This document shows positions 1-8,600 of a stretch of 13,457 nt of DNA, piece by piece. Both the position numbers and the translations under genes were made by a program. Source of the DNA: Myxococcales bacterium (GTDB taxonomy: Bacteria; Myxococcota; UBA796; SXON01); contig SHYX01000078.1 of assembly GCA_009692585.1 (NCBI GenBank), positions 1 through 13,457 on the forward strand, read 5' to 3'. A model generated the notes under the pieces. It had not been told where the DNA came from and made no database searches. It worked only from the letters and a program-made list of their open reading frames with translations. Every line of letters begins with the position of its first letter. Position 1 is the first letter of the stretch.

Positions 1-903
1 CGCATCGACACCTCCTCGTCACCCCGTGCCCCCTCGCTCGACCGCCACTTCTTGCCGGCCTCGTTGATCGGGCTGGTACGTCGCGGCCACCCCTACGACT
101 ACGCCGACACCTATCGCAGTTTGCAGGTGTTGTACGGGTACCGCGCGGCCTACGTGAACCTGGGCCTTTGGAGCGACGGAGCCGACAGCGACGAGCCCGG
201 CCGGGCCCTGACACTCGCGGTCGCGGCCCCGCTGAACCTCGTCGCGGGGGAGACGCTGATCGATGCGGGGAGCGGCCTGGGCCAGGGCGCGGTCGACCTG
301 GCCGCGGCGTTCGACCTGGGGCTCGTGATCGGCATCAACCCGAACGTACGGCAGGTCGGCTACGCAAAGGAGCTCGCGGCGAAGGCGGGAGTAGAGATGC
401 GCGTACGCCACGAGATCGCGGACGCCTGCACCTGGCTCGGGTCTCTGCCCGCCCGGAGCGTACACGGGATCCTCGCAGTGGAATGTGTCGGCCATTTCGC
501 CGACCCCGACGGCTTCGCCCGGACAGCGCGGCGCGCCCTCCTGCCTGGGCGCCGGCTGGCATTCTGCCTGAACGTCGCCTTGCAACCACCATCGTGGATG
601 GACCGCGTCGTGTTCCGGAGCACGTTCGGTTTTGTTCCGTCGGTCGTTTCCACGTGGTCGGACCGGCTGCGGAGCGTGGGCTTCGAGGACATCACGGTGG
701 TCGACTGGACCCCCCGAGTGACAGCGGCCCTCTGCGAGATCGTCGCGGCGCGCCTGGCACACGGCGGTGCGGAGCTGGCCGCGCTCTCGCGGACAACTCG
801 CCTCGTAGCTCGTGTACTCCAGTGGTTCACGCACCGCGCGGTCCGGGCGGGACGGCTCGGCTACGTGCTGGTGCACGCGGCCTCACCCGGAAGCGCAGAT
901 TGA
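1..903 (+). CDS. SAM-dependent class I methyltransferase (5' end uncertain)
   Basis: Rossmann-fold methyltransferase that should transfer a methyl group from S-adenosylmethionine to a small molecule; the acceptor cannot be read from sequence. Numbering from the TTG at 52 (283 residues), the SAM-binding motif I is LIDAGSGLGQG at residues 69-79. A tyrosine-rich lead-in (YVNLGLWSDG, about 34-43) and ECVGHF (144-149, post-motif region) resemble small-molecule O- or C-methyltransferases of the sterol/tocopherol methyltransferase type. The strand-2 position that usually carries an acidic ribose-binding residue reads GINPN (94-98), which is unusual. The frame is open to base 1, and the TTG at 52 has no evident Shine-Dalgarno site. 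The gene may therefore start outside the window, or at TTG 52 as a full-length protein. Its stop overlaps the TTG start of the next gene (TTGA, 900-903), so it is the first visible gene of a three-gene operon. Family confident, substrate unknown. Confidence 0.85.
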   Translation, partial: RIDTSSSPRAPSLDRHFLPASLIGLVRRGHPYDYADTYRSLQVLYGYRAAYVNLGLWSDGADSDEPGRALTLAVAAPLNLVAGETLIDAGSGLGQGAVDLAAAFDLGLVIGINPNVRQVGYAKELAAKAGVEMRVRHEIADACTWLGSLPARSVHGILAVECVGHFADPDGFARTARRALLPGRRLAFCLNVALQPPSWMDRVVFRSTFGFVPSVVSTWSDRLRSVGFEDITVVDWTPRVTAALCEIVAARLAHGGAELAALSRTTRLVARVLQWFTHRAVRAGRLGYVLVHAASPGSAD

Positions 904-1337
904 GGCTCGATCCCGACGGCCTCCTCGACGCGTTCGCCGGCTGGCACACAGATCGTCGCAACCGCTATTGCCACGACGCGGGCCTCCCGCTCATCAGCTT
1001 CGCGGTCCTGGGTTCGCTCGCGCATGTCGGGATCGCGGGTACCCTGGATTTGGGGATGGTGCTCCTCGCGGCCACCCTGGTGTTCGATCTCGTCGTGTGG
1101 CGGGCGCAGGCGCTCGGGGTGTGCCTGATGGGAGGAGTGCTCTGGTGGCTCGGGCGGGCAACCCCCCTCCCGCTGCTCGGCGGGGCGTTCGTGGCGGGCT
1201 GGGCTCTCCAGCTCGTGGGCCACCGGGTGTACGAGCGGAATTCCCCTGCGTTCACCACCAACCTCGTCCACCTCGTCGTGGGGCCCCGCTGGCTGGTACG
1301 TCGGTGGTGGCGGGCCGCGCGCAGGCATGCGCCGTGA
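900..1337 (+). CDS. Mpo1-like/DUF962 family integral membrane protein
   Basis: A 145-residue membrane protein of the DUF962/Mpo1 family. The characterised yeast member Mpo1 is an iron-dependent dioxygenase that alpha-oxidises 2-hydroxy fatty acids, releasing a one-carbon-shorter chain. Visible family features are GWHTDRRNRYCHDAGLPLI (14-32) with candidate metal-ligand His16 and His25, and LVGHRVYERNSPAF (105-118) with His108 and Glu112 before a Pro-Ala. About three to four hydrophobic helices lie between and around them (roughly 30-48, 52-66, 70-84, 92-106). The start is the TTG at 900, which overlaps the upstream stop (TTGA) and has GGAAG six bases before it. The end overlaps the GTG of the next gene (GTGA, 1334-1337). 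Such coupling suggests co-translation with the methyltransferase and the GH3 enzyme. A role in trimming or tailoring a 2-hydroxy acyl chain is inference only. Confidence 0.85.
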   Translation: MRLDPDGLLDAFAGWHTDRRNRYCHDAGLPLISFAVLGSLAHVGIAGTLDLGMVLLAATLVFDLVVWRAQALGVCLMGGVLWWLGRATPLPLLGGAFVAGWALQLVGHRVYERNSPAFTTNLVHLVVGPRWLVRRWWRAARRHAP

Positions 1338-2935
1338 TCCTGCTCAATGAGGTGGTCCGCGGCGCCCTGCGCGCCGGTGTTCCGTTCGCCGCCTGGAGCG
1401 CGCGTCGCGCCTTTGCCGCGCGGATCACGCGTTTTTCGGAGAACCAGGCCGCGCTCCGGCTGGCCTACGGCGTCGCGGCCGACACTGCCATCGTCGGGTA
1501 CGACGCAGCCACCCGCGCGCGGATCGAGGCGCTGGCGGCTGCGCATCCGGACGTGGCGCTGGCCTACACCTCGGGAACGACGGGCGTGCCGAAGGCCCTG
1601 GCCTACCCGCCTTCCCGGCTACGTTCCTTCAAGGCAGACTCCCAGGCGGTGGGCGTTCAGGCGTGGCATCGGATCGGTGTCCGCGGCGCGGCGTTCTTCA
1701 TCCTCGGCGGGCTGTCGGCCGACCGCTCCTTTGCGACGCTGGTGTTGCATCGGGGCGAACCCTCACGGCTCACCAGCCTCCTCGAGCCCGCGCGTCACCT
1801 CTCCACGCCCGCGATGGCAGCGGCGCTCGCCGACCACGGACCGACGGCCGCGCGCCTCTGGCTCATGCTCCTCTCCAACCCGGGCATGATCTACAGCACC
1901 AACCCGTCCACGCTGGCCGTTTTCCTGGCGGAGCTTCAGTCCGATTGGGCAACCGCGTCGTCGCTGGCGCGCGCCTGGGTGCGCGGAACACGGGACGCGG
2001 GGCTCACGCGCGTGGTCGCCCGCATCGGGTCGGCGGGCGCTGGGGAGCGGCTGCGCCGCGTGGCCGAGTCCTCCGAGATGCCGCCACTGCACGAGGTGCT
2101 TCCCGGGCTCGGGGCGTATTGCTGCTGGGACGGCGGCTACGTCACAGGGTTCCTAAGGCAGATCCAGGGTTCCCTCCCCGCCAACCGGTTCAAGCACATC
2201 CCGATGTACGCCATGTCGACCGAGACCATCGAGACCCTCCCGTGGTTCGAGGACGACGGGAGCATGCGGTTCCTCCCCCTCGGCCCCGGCGTCCTGTACG
2301 AGCTCTTGCCCGAAGGCGCACCGGACGACCCCGCGCTCCTGCTCCCGCCCGCACAGGCGGTCGCGGGCGAGGCCTACACGCTCGTGGTCAGCGATCCCTA
2401 CGGCCTCGTGCGCTACCAGACCGAGGACGTGTTTCGTTGCCGCGGGCACGTCCGCGGGCTTCCAGACCTGCACTTCGAACGGCGGCGCGGGCTGGCCTGG
2501 TCGTTCACGGGTGAAAAGCTGACCGGCGAGCAGGTCGCCGCCGTCTTCGCCGACCTGGACCGCACCCATCCCCGCCTCTCCGCCCTGGCTGCGCAGCTCA
2601 CGGTGATGCCGTCGTGGCCCGACGGAGACGCGTTGCCGCGGTACCGGCTGGTCGTGGCACACCCGAGCGCCCGGTTGGACGCGCCTCCCGACCTGGACGC
2701 CCTCGCGCACGACCTCGACGCCGGCCTCGCGGCCCTCAATGACGAGTACGCAACCAAGCGGTCGTCCGGGCGGCTCGGGGCTCCCGTGGCCCACCTGGTG
2801 CCCTACGACCGCGTGGCCGAAGCCCTCGACGCGCGGCGGGTCGGCCCCGACCAGGGCGCGTCGCGGGGATGGGAGAGCCAGTTCAAGCTCATGCCGCTGA
2901 CCCGGGTACGGTGGGAGGAGCTGGCGCTCGCGTAG
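1334..2935 (+). CDS. GH3-family acyl-acid amido synthetase
   Basis: A 533-residue ANL-superfamily enzyme of the GH3 (auxin-responsive) type. Characterised GH3 proteins adenylate a carboxylic acid with ATP and pass the acyl group to an amine, usually an amino acid. Visible motifs in order: the P-loop YTSGTTGVPKA (78-88), MYAMSTE (291-297) matching the GH3 nucleotide-binding region, YQTEDVF (361-367), FTGEKLTGEQV (391-401) at the hinge before the mobile C-terminal domain, KRSSGRL (475-481) and SQFKLMP (515-521) near the end. The length fits the family (about 500-600). The start is the GTG at 1334, inside the GTGA overlap with the upstream stop; the same frame is open further upstream but lies over the previous gene. 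It is the last gene of the + operon and ends 24 bases from the convergent SDR gene. No clear terminator hairpin is visible there. The acid and amine substrates are not known. Amide release of the neighbouring PKS product is one possibility. Confidence 0.88.
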   Translation: MILLNEVVRGALRAGVPFAAWSARRAFAARITRFSENQAALRLAYGVAADTAIVGYDAATRARIEALAAAHPDVALAYTSGTTGVPKALAYPPSRLRSFKADSQAVGVQAWHRIGVRGAAFFILGGLSADRSFATLVLHRGEPSRLTSLLEPARHLSTPAMAAALADHGPTAARLWLMLLSNPGMIYSTNPSTLAVFLAELQSDWATASSLARAWVRGTRDAGLTRVVARIGSAGAGERLRRVAESSEMPPLHEVLPGLGAYCCWDGGYVTGFLRQIQGSLPANRFKHIPMYAMSTETIETLPWFEDDGSMRFLPLGPGVLYELLPEGAPDDPALLLPPAQAVAGEAYTLVVSDPYGLVRYQTEDVFRCRGHVRGLPDLHFERRRGLAWSFTGEKLTGEQVAAVFADLDRTHPRLSALAAQLTVMPSWPDGDALPRYRLVVAHPSARLDAPPDLDALAHDLDAGLAALNDEYATKRSSGRLGAPVAHLVPYDRVAEALDARRVGPDQGASRGWESQFKLMPLTRVRWEELALA

Positions 2936-2959
2936 GGCCGCGGGCGGGGCCTGCGCGGG

Positions 2960-3760
2960 TCACCGTGGCGTAAACCGCGGGAGCAGCCGGGCCACAAGTC
3001 CCGGAAAGTGTCGTTGCATCCAGACGGACCACAGCTCCTTCCCGCCCACCGACACCTCGCGATTTCCCGCTTCGATCCCCGCATGAATGCGTGCCGCAGC
3101 GACGTCCGCCGGCACCCCATGGGCGTCGGTAGACTCGATCTCTCCCTTGGTGCTCCCGTCACCGCGCAGCGCCGCGGCGCTGATGCCGGTCGCGATGTAG
3201 CCGGCGATAACCGTCGTCACCTGGATTCCGCTCGGTCCGACCTCCCCTCGCAGCGCGTCGGCCCACGCGCGCACCGCGTGTTTGGCCGCCGCATAGGCGC
3301 TCCGTTGGGGCGTGGCGACATAGCTGACCACCGATCCGATCACGACGATCGTGCCCTTCCCCCGCGCCAGCATCGACGGGAGGAGCGCGCGCGTGATCCC
3401 CACCACGGCGAAGAAATTGATCTCCAGGAGGCGACGCACCGTCGTCATCGTCGTATCTGCAACGCTCGCGCGTTGCGACACACCCGCGCTGTGGATCACG
3501 ACGTCCACATGCCCGTGCCACGCCAGGGCCGCCTCCACCAGGGACGCGTGAAGCGTGGGGTCTTCGAGATCGCCCGCCAGGAGCAGCACCCGCGACGGCT
3601 CCAGCGCCGCCCCCAACGCCTGCAATCGGGGGAGCCTGCGCGCCGTCAGGATCAGGCACGCACCGTCCGCGGCGTAGCGGCGCGCCAGCGCCTCGCCAAT
3701 ACCCGAGGAGGCACCCGTGATCCAGACCACCTTCTGGCCTCCGACCGTCGTGAGCTTCAC
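2960..3760 (-). CDS. Short-chain dehydrogenase/reductase (SDR)
   Basis: Classical NAD(P)-dependent SDR of 266 residues. The dinucleotide motif is TGASSGIG (15-22). SAG (91-93) stands at the NAG position, and the catalytic set is Asn115, Ser143, Tyr156 and Lys160 (YAAAK, 156-160). GYIATGI (187-193) matches the PGxxxT loop with Gly in place of Pro. It should oxidise or reduce a carbonyl/alcohol. The arginines at 41-42 after strand 2 would suit NADP(H). The start is taken as the GTG at 3760: it overlaps the upstream acyltransferase stop (GTGA, 3757-3760) and is preceded by GGGAGA. A GTG at 3772 would add four residues. It is the last gene of the PKS operon. The synthase has a DH but no ketoreductase, so this SDR is a natural candidate for a trans-acting beta-ketoacyl reductase (inference). 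It could equally be a tailoring dehydrogenase. Confidence 0.93.
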   Translation of the reverse strand: MKLTTVGGQKVVWITGASSGIGEALARRYAADGACLILTARRLPRLQALGAALEPSRVLLLAGDLEDPTLHASLVEAALAWHGHVDVVIHSAGVSQRASVADTTMTTVRRLLEINFFAVVGITRALLPSMLARGKGTIVVIGSVVSYVATPQRSAYAAAKHAVRAWADALRGEVGPSGIQVTTVIAGYIATGISAAALRGDGSTKGEIESTDAHGVPADVAAARIHAGIEAGNREVSVGGKELWSVWMQRHFPGLVARLLPRFTPR

Positions 3761-4545
3761 GTGCTCTCCCACGGCGCCGGGCGCTCCAGGTACCGAGCCA
3801 GGCCCTCGACCGCGCGGACCATCGCGACGCCGTCCAAGAGGTAGTGGTCGAACACGAACCCCACGCTCAGCACGTCGCGCGCCACGATCTGCCCGTCCAC
3901 CACGCGCGGCAGCGCTCTCAGGCTGCCCGGAAGAAAGGCGACGCCGGTGTTCGCGACGGTGGCCCCAGCGATGCCGTGTCCCCTCTGTCGCACCAACGAG
4001 CTGAGGCCGTAGGTTCCAAACGTACGCAGGTAGAAAGCGGGGTCACTTCGGGCCCTCAACGAGAAGAGCTTCAAGCCGATCCGAGGCGTACGCTTGACGC
4101 GCTCGAGGGCCTGCATCTGCTCGAGCTCCGCCAGCGGAGCGGTCTTGTGGTGGTGCACGATCGCCTCGATCTCGCCGATGGACAGGCGATCCGCGTGCCG
4201 CACGACCAGCGGGAACAGCAGATCCTGGCCCTCGTGGCGGCGGGCTACGATCAGCGTGCAGTGGATGTCTTCGAAGCGCACGACACGGCGCCGGCCCCAC
4301 CAGCTCACGAAGAGGTGCTGGTTCAGGTCGGGCTGCTCGCGCAGAAGCGAGGCGGTGGCCTTGACCAGGTAGCTGGTCAGGCTAGCGGCCGCGCCGCCCC
4401 GGCGGGCCGCCCGGAGGCGGACGCGCAGGTCGGTGACGTCGTACTCGGCCGTCGCGTTGACCGAGGCGTGGTGGATCCGGGCGCGGTCCAGCAGATCGTT
4501 GACCACCTGCCGGTGCTTCGTGGTGGGCACGAGCTCGAAGCTCAT
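3757..4545 (-). CDS. E2-type acyltransferase catalytic domain, no lipoyl domain
   Basis: A 262-residue stand-alone version of the catalytic domain of 2-oxoacid dehydrogenase E2 acyltransferases, a fold shared with chloramphenicol acetyltransferase. The hallmark HxxxDG is present near the C-terminus as DHYLLDG (233-239), with His234 as expected catalytic base and Asp238. The preceding VLSVGFVF strand is typical. There is no lipoyl domain and no E1/E3-binding domain, so it cannot work as a normal dehydrogenase-complex E2. It more likely transfers an acyl group from CoA or ACP to a small acceptor. The ATG at 4545 overlaps the upstream stop (ATGA, 4542-4545), which decides the start over a GTG at 4566. 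Between the acyl-CoA dehydrogenase and the SDR, and next to a PKS lacking a thioesterase, it is a candidate for product release or acyl transfer (inference). Confidence 0.85.
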   Translation of the reverse strand: MSFELVPTTKHRQVVNDLLDRARIHHASVNATAEYDVTDLRVRLRAARRGGAAASLTSYLVKATASLLREQPDLNQHLFVSWWGRRRVVRFEDIHCTLIVARRHEGQDLLFPLVVRHADRLSIGEIEAIVHHHKTAPLAELEQMQALERVKRTPRIGLKLFSLRARSDPAFYLRTFGTYGLSSLVRQRGHGIAGATVANTGVAFLPGSLRALPRVVDGQIVARDVLSVGFVFDHYLLDGVAMVRAVEGLARYLERPAPWEST

Positions 4546-5663
4546 CCCTGGAGCTCTCTGGACCACGCACGGAACAGGTTCATCGCCTGCACCTCGCTGG
4601 TTCCCTCGTAGATCGCGGCCTGGCGGGCGTCACGGCTGCGCTTTTCGGCCGGCCAACGTGCATCGATGCCGCGCCAGCCCATCAACTGCACAGCGGCATC
4701 GGTGGTGTCCAGCGCCAGGTCGGCGCCGAGGAGCTTGAGCGCGGCGGCGTCGTCCGTGGCCGCCCGGCCCGCATCCAGCGCATCCGCCACGGCGCCCAGC
4801 AGATGCTCCACGGCCCGCAGCCGGCCGAGCAGCCGCCCCACGGTCACCTGCACGTGGCTCTCGTCCACGAGGCGTCGTCCGCCGTACACCTCGCGTTCGC
4901 GGAGCCAGGCCAGGAGGTCACCGAGCGCGCCGCGGGTCATCCCGACCGTGACGATGCCACCGCCGAGGCGCATGTAGTCCAAGCTGTCCAGCAGCAGCGG
5001 AAGCCCGCCGCCAGGTACACTCAGCACCGCATCGGCAGGCACGAACACACTTCTGAAGTGGATCTCGGGGGTCGGAAGGCATCGGAAACCGAGCTTCTTC
5101 GTGTTCTCCCCTACGTCCACGCCCTCGCCCCGCGGCACAACCAGCAGCGTGGGGCCGAGCGGCTCTTCGTCGTCGAACGCCTGCGCCAGCACCAGATACA
5201 GGCCCGCTGCCGTGCCGTTGCCGACCATGCACTTATGCCCGTCCACCCGCCATCCTCCCGGAACACGGTCCGCGCGCGTGCGCACGCCGAGCAGGTTGGA
5301 GCCGGACACGTCGGGCTCCGTCATGCACCACGACACGAGCGTGCCTTCCCGCACGAGCGCCACGACCTGGTCGACCCGCCCCGCCCGCACCAACGGACGC
5401 AGCGTGCCATGGTTGAAACCCAGGCTGAACGCCGTGGGGGCGCAGACCTCGGCCATCGGAACCCCGCCAGCGACCAGGCCGCGGTGGCTCACCCCCCCTC
5501 CCCCGAGCGCTACCGGCAGCCCCGCGTGGCGCAGGCCGGCCTGCTCGGCCAGAGCGTGCACCTCCGCCGGGAAGACGCCGGCCTGGTCTAGCTCGGCTAC
5601 CCGGGGCGCGATCACCTCCCGCGCGAAGCGACGGCAGGCGAGGACGTAGTCGGCGTCGGTCAT
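4542..5663 (-). CDS. Acyl-CoA dehydrogenase family protein
   Basis: FAD-dependent acyl-CoA dehydrogenase fold, 373 residues (family usual about 380). It should alpha,beta-desaturate an acyl-CoA or acyl-ACP thioester, or carry out a related flavin redox step. Visible: the N-terminal helical domain, the FAD/substrate segment SWCMTEPDVSGSN (111-123, the usual TEPxAGSD with one extra residue), the middle beta domain, and the C-terminal helical domain. That last domain holds RDARQAAIYEGTSEVQAMN (344-362), with Glu353 at the usual catalytic-base position of the short/medium-chain type. LMGWRGI (327-333) matches the conserved Q-x-x-GG region. The ATG at 5663 lies nine bases after the PKS stop, with AGGA upstream. 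Its end overlaps the acyltransferase start by four bases. In this operon it probably acts on the PKS-bound or released acyl chain, as a desaturase or a stand-in enoyl reductase (inference). Confidence 0.93.
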   Translation of the reverse strand: MTDADYVLACRRFAREVIAPRVAELDQAGVFPAEVHALAEQAGLRHAGLPVALGGGGVSHRGLVAGGVPMAEVCAPTAFSLGFNHGTLRPLVRAGRVDQVVALVREGTLVSWCMTEPDVSGSNLLGVRTRADRVPGGWRVDGHKCMVGNGTAAGLYLVLAQAFDDEEPLGPTLLVVPRGEGVDVGENTKKLGFRCLPTPEIHFRSVFVPADAVLSVPGGGLPLLLDSLDYMRLGGGIVTVGMTRGALGDLLAWLREREVYGGRRLVDESHVQVTVGRLLGRLRAVEHLLGAVADALDAGRAATDDAAALKLLGADLALDTTDAAVQLMGWRGIDARWPAEKRSRDARQAAIYEGTSEVQAMNLFRAWSRELQG

Positions 5664-5672
5664 CCGTCGTTC

Positions 5673-8600
5673 CTATTGCGCGGACGCGGCCAGGCGCGCC
5701 TCGAGGGAGGCCAGGTCGGGGCATTCGAACAGAAGGGTCACCGGCAACCTACGCCCGACGAGGGCCTCGATCTGCGCCGCGAGCTCCACCGCCGCGAGCG
5801 AGTCGACCCCGAGCTGCGAGAACGGCGTGTGTGCCGAGAGGCTCGCGGGATCGCGACCAATGCGGCGCGCGACGAGGGTGCGAACGTCCGTGGATGGAGG
5901 TAGATTTCGAGTATCGTGTAAATCCGCGCTACGACGCACCCGCGGCGATGCGGGCCGAGCGCTCATGCCTTCGATCGCCACGAGCACGCAACCGTCGCCC
6001 CCGACGAGCTGCAGGTCGACCACGGCGAGGTCGGCGGAACGATGCCGAACGCGGAGCCACGCGAGACAACCGCCGTGCACCGGGGCGTGGACGACCAGCC
6101 TCTCCACACCGAATCCAACCCAGGTGACGTCGCGACTCCCGAGCGCCGACGCGGCCTGACTGGCGCTGTCAAGGAGGGCGTGGTCGATGGCGTGGCCAAC
6201 CGATGCGCCAGGAGGGAGCTCCAGTTCTGCCAGAAGCTCGTCGTCACCGAGGACCAGGGATCGGAGCGCCCACAGGCGAGGGCCGAGGACCATGCCCGCG
6301 CTACCGAGCGTCTCACGTACACGACGTGGACTGCCGAGGGTGGGGCACCGCGCCCGCAGCGCACTCAGGTCGACGGCGGCCGGCCGCTGCCCGCCTTGTC
6401 CGACCTCGAACCGGAGGACGCCGACCCCCTCCGCTCTCAGCTCGTTGCCCTCCCGGACGAGCGTGGCATCGGCCGGACAGGGGCGAAGCACGATCGCCCG
6501 CTCGAGCGCCTCGGCGCCTGTGAGACGCAAGGCAAGATCGTAGAGGGCTGCCGCCGGGAGGGTGGAGAGCCCCTGCACCACGTGATCCGCGGGCGTCGGC
6601 GGGGGCGTCGGCACGACGCCGAGCGGGCGACGCTGGAACCGCAAGGGAGCGGCGCGCAGGCCGGCGAGGCGGGGGAGCGCGCCGCAGGCGACCAGGGTCT
6701 CGAGCCCCCGGATCGTGGGCGCGAACGAGCCGTCGGTGCGGGAGAGCAGCGAGACGGCGCCGATCTCGCCGAGCGTCGAACGAACGGCGGCGGCCAGCGC
6801 CGAGGAGGGGCCTACATCCACGAACAACGTCGCGCCCGCAGCGTGGGCTGCGCGCACCGTCGCCTCGAACTCCACCGGGCCGAGGAGCTGGTCGCGCCAA
6901 TGCGCGGGCGACGAGTGGAGGGGAGATCCGGTGCGGGTGGACAACAAGCGGAGCTGGGGCGCCCGGACGGGCAGGGCGGAGGCGAGACGCATGTATGCGT
7001 CGGCCTCCGATTCGAGCAGCGGACTGTGCGCGGGACACGTGACCGCCAGGCGCCGCACCCGTTCGGAGCCGAGGCGCGCGATCGCCGCGCCGAGGGCACC
7101 CTCGGTGCCCGCGAGCACTACCTGCCCGGGGGCGTTTCGGGCGGCGATCCAGGTACCGGCGGGAGGGGCATCGAGCGGGCCCAGCACCGCCACCAACCCG
7201 CCGGGTACGCGCGCCATCAGCCGACCGCGCTCCGCCGCGAGCGCCCATCCCTCCTCGAGCGTGAGCACCCCCGCGAGTACCGCCGCGGAGAGCTCGCCGC
7301 CGCTGTGCCCGAACACCACGGCCGGCTCCAACCCGAGATCCAGGAGCCAGCGGCCCAACGCCCATGTGAGCGCGAACGTGGTGCGTTGGGCCTGCTCTAT
7401 CTCCAAGCAACGGTCGTCGTCGAAGCCGGAGAGGAGGTCGCCCCCCGCCAGGGCGTCGCAGCGCGCGAGCAGGTCGGCGAACGCCGGCACGGCATCCCGA
7501 AGCGCCCGCGCCATACCCGCGTGCTGGCCGCCCGGCCCGGCGAGCATCAGCGCGACAGCCGGGCGCGAGGGTCGAAGGGGCGCGAGGGCCGCGAGGAGGC
7601 GGCGGGGGAGCCGATCCTGCGCGCGTGCGGGCGGCACCGGGTCGGCAGCCGCGACGACGACGTGGGCGTTGGTCCCCCCCAGGCCGAACGAGCTCACCCC
7701 GGCCAGCCGCCGGCCCGACCACGGGGTGCCCTCCAGGAGCGGAACGAGCCCGCTCGTCTCCCACGCGATGCGGCCGGTGGGCTCGCGCAACCCCCCACTC
7801 GGCGGAAGCCAACCGTGCTGCAGCGACAACACGGTACGGGCGAGACCGGCGATGCCGGCCGCGGCCAACGTGTGACCCAGATTTCCCTTGACCGAGGCCA
7901 CGGGCACCGTGCCGAAGACCCGGCCCGCGGCGGTCGCCTCGACGGCGTCGCCGATCGCCGTCCCGGCGGCGTGCGCCTCCAGGTATCCCGCGTTCGTCGG
8001 CTCGATCCGTGCGTCGGCCCACGCCGCACGGATGGCGGCTTCCTGCCCGTCGGGCGAGGGCGCTGTGCTGCTGAGGCCGCCGCCGTCGTTGGTGACCGCC
8101 GAGCCGCGAAAGAGCGCCAGGACGCGGTGCCCGAGGCGTCGCGCCCGCGAGAGCGTCGTGAGCGCGAGGATACCGCCACCCTCACCGGGCACCAGTCCGG
8201 CGGCCGCGCCGTCGAACGGTCGGCTCTCCCCTGTCGACGAGAGGAGGCCCGCCGCCTCGAAGCTCCGGAAGCCCTGCGACGTCAGGAGGAGCTGAACGCC
8301 GCCGGCCAACGCGAGGTCACACTCTCCGCCCCGGACGGCACGTGCGGCGAGGTGAACTGCGACGAGCGAGGAGCTGCACGCCGTGTCGACCGCAAGCGCG
8401 GGACCAGTGAGCCCAAACGTCCCCGCGATACGTCCAGCGACCATGTTCTTGAGGCTGCCGAGGAGCGTGTGTGGGCCGATCCGGGTGCGGTCTCCCACCT
8501 CTACGTCCCCGCAGGCGAGGTACAGGCCCACCCGATCCGTGTCGGGAGGCGCCTGTTGAAGGGCCTCCGCGGCCAACTCCAGCGCGAGACGATGCTGCGG

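Noticed and set aside
2936..2980. A terminator hairpin between the convergent operons.
   Set aside because: CCGCGG occurs twice and could pair, but the arm is short, the second copy lies in the SDR coding end, and there is no T-run on either strand.
5961..6608. First impression that the DH domain lacks its N-terminal hotdog half.
   Set aside because: A residue count shows HxxxGxxxxP exactly at 1608-1617, so both catalytic motifs are present and the DH looks complete.
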